A stretch of DNA of 64,000 bases from Akkermansiaceae bacterium UBA2381 (lineage in GTDB: Bacteria; Verrucomicrobiota; Verrucomicrobiia; Verrucomicrobiales; DEV007): assembly GCA_002344215.1 (NCBI GenBank), contig DDSV01000008.1, positions 67,225 to 131,224 on the forward strand, in the 5' to 3' direction. Positions 63,060 to 64,000 of the stretch are shown piece after piece. Numbering within the stretch: position 1 is the first letter of the stretch; the number at the start of each line of letters is the position of its first letter. The notes under the pieces were generated by a model that was not told the origin of the DNA, searched no databases, and was given only the letters and a program-made list of their open reading frames with translations. The position numbers were made by a program, and so were the translations under genes.

Positions 63060-64000
63060 TCATCGCCTCAATAAAAATTCCTTCGCGTTGAGCAAGGACC
63101 AAGCAATATCCTCGAGGGCTTCCCGTCGATTATCGGCGGACTGCAGATAGGCGGCCGTCGCGCTGATCTCTTCGCCCGTTGGTGAGCGTGTCAGGATCGT
63201 CCAGTAGAGCCGGTCGAGGAGGACCTCGTCGGAAAGGTTTGCCGCGAGGAGTTCGTCGAGGAAATTATCCTTCTTCGTGAGCAGGCCGTTCAGCGAGGAA
63301 CCGCTCGTGAGCTCGAAAACCTGCGCGAGCGAGGTGTCGGTGGTGCGTTCGGTGTCGGAATTGGTGAGGCGGGGTGGCTTGCCGAAGAGGCGCACAAAGC
63401 GGTCGCCGCTCGTGGGACTCTTCGGACGATAAACCGCCTGGACTCCGGGGAGCTGGGCGGCGCGCATGGGTTTGTCGTAGCCCTCGAAGGTCGGTAATCC
63501 GCCGAGGGCGAGGTGGACGGAATCGAGCATCTGTTCGGCGGAGAGGCGGCGGGGGAGGGCGCGGGCGAAATTGATCTCGTCGTCGGCATTGGTGTCGTTC
63601 GGCACCGATCCGAGCTGGTAGGCGCGCGAGGCGCAGATCGTGCGGATGGCGTGGCGAAGGTCGTAACCGTTCTTCACGAAGTCGGCGGTGAGGGCTTCGA
63701 GGAGGGCGGGATTCACCGGCGGATTGGTGGCGCGGAAATCATCGACGGGATCGACGAGACCACGTCCCATCAGGTGATACCAGATGCGGTTGACCTGCAC
63801 CTTGGCGAAGAGGGGATGCTCCGGCGAAGTCATCCAGACTCCGAGTTTCTCGAGTCGCTTCGGATCGGAGGCGAGCGGCTCGCTCTCGCCGAGGAGGCGG
63901 GGCGTCGGGGCTTTTCCGCTGCGCGGATCTTTCAGATCGCGTTTGTCGACGAACTTCACGACCTGCTCGCCGACGAAGTTGTTTTTGTCGTTCTTGTCGT
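63060..64000 (-). CDS. PSD1 (DUF1553) cytochrome-like protein, partial (continues beyond window)
   Basis: 313 visible residues; the frame stays open to base 64000, so only the C-terminus is present. PSD1 domain: MTSPEHPLFAKVQVNRIWYHLMGRGLVDPVDDFRA, then DLRHAIRTICASRAYQ and a C-terminal LDRLYWTILTRSPTGEE, SLLNAKEFLLRR. A C-terminal LFGKPPRLTNSDTERTTDTS segment replaces the NRETCTPKRS-type sequence of the other PSD1 protein. Upstream partner of the DUF1501 gene at 61529-62926. Confidence 0.92.
   Translation of the reverse strand, partial: DKNDKNNFVGEQVVKFVDKRDLKDPRSGKAPTPRLLGESEPLASDPKRLEKLGVWMTSPEHPLFAKVQVNRIWYHLMGRGLVDPVDDFRATNPPVNPALLEALTADFVKNGYDLRHAIRTICASRAYQLGSVPNDTNADDEINFARALPRRLSAEQMLDSVHLALGGLPTFEGYDKPMRAAQLPGVQAVYRPKSPTSGDRFVRLFGKPPRLTNSDTERTTDTSLAQVFELTSGSSLNGLLTKKDNFLDELLAANLSDEVLLDRLYWTILTRSPTGEEISATAAYLQSADNRREALEDIAWSLLNAKEFLLRR

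Overview
The window is a GC-rich (roughly 60% by eye) bacterial chromosome segment that I infer comes from Verrucomicrobiota or a close PVC relative. The evidence is three DUF1501 proteins and two PSCyt/DUF1549/DUF1553 cytochrome-like proteins arranged as pairs, a sulfatase and a sialidase, an SHD1-type protein, and an Aas-like fragment. Most starts lack a strong Shine-Dalgarno sequence. No rRNA, tRNA or CRISPR array was seen.

Layout. 1-18 kb is core-like: the tail of a degenerate acyl-ACP-synthetase-like protein, an AhpD-like protein, two tandem PilT-type ATPases, a START-domain protein, a metallophosphoesterase, a two-gene BadF/HgdC-type activase plus 2-hydroxyacyl-CoA-dehydratase-like Fe-S system, an FkbM methyltransferase, a scpA-scpB-pheA operon, and a large TPR/gluzincin protein ending in 14 Pro-Ala dipeptides. 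About 18.3-32.1 kb is an accessory island with lower GC and many scars. It holds an Mrr-like endonuclease, a frameshifted remnant of a molybdopterin oxidoreductase, a PHP-ABC ATPase overlapping a 103-aa partner gene, a complete IS1182-like element with inverted repeats, a REP-associated transposase remnant with in-frame stops, an orphan Pycsar-effector-like membrane protein, a Gly/Ala repeat protein, and two families of short palindromic repeats (four and two copies), at least one with terminal inverted repeats.

32-48 kb returns to housekeeping and envelope genes: sialidase, two CPBP proteases, a solitary DUF1501 protein, asparagine synthetase, efp, a 3D-domain protein, uvrB, rpoZ, and the conserved rpmH-rnpA-yidD-yidC cluster read on the minus strand. 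48-54 kb carries an active HtrA-like protease followed by a paralogue that has lost the catalytic triad, a TRIC-type channel and ychF. 54-64 kb holds two PSD1/DUF1501 pairs on opposite strands. Between them lie a btaA-btaB pair for betaine lipid (DGTS) synthesis and a VapC/antitoxin module.

The strongest candidate for an undescribed system is the PHP-ABC ATPase plus 103-aa gene (19931-22253) beside the Mrr-like nuclease, with the orphan Pycsar-like effector a few kilobases downstream. Together they look like a small, repeatedly remodelled defence island.
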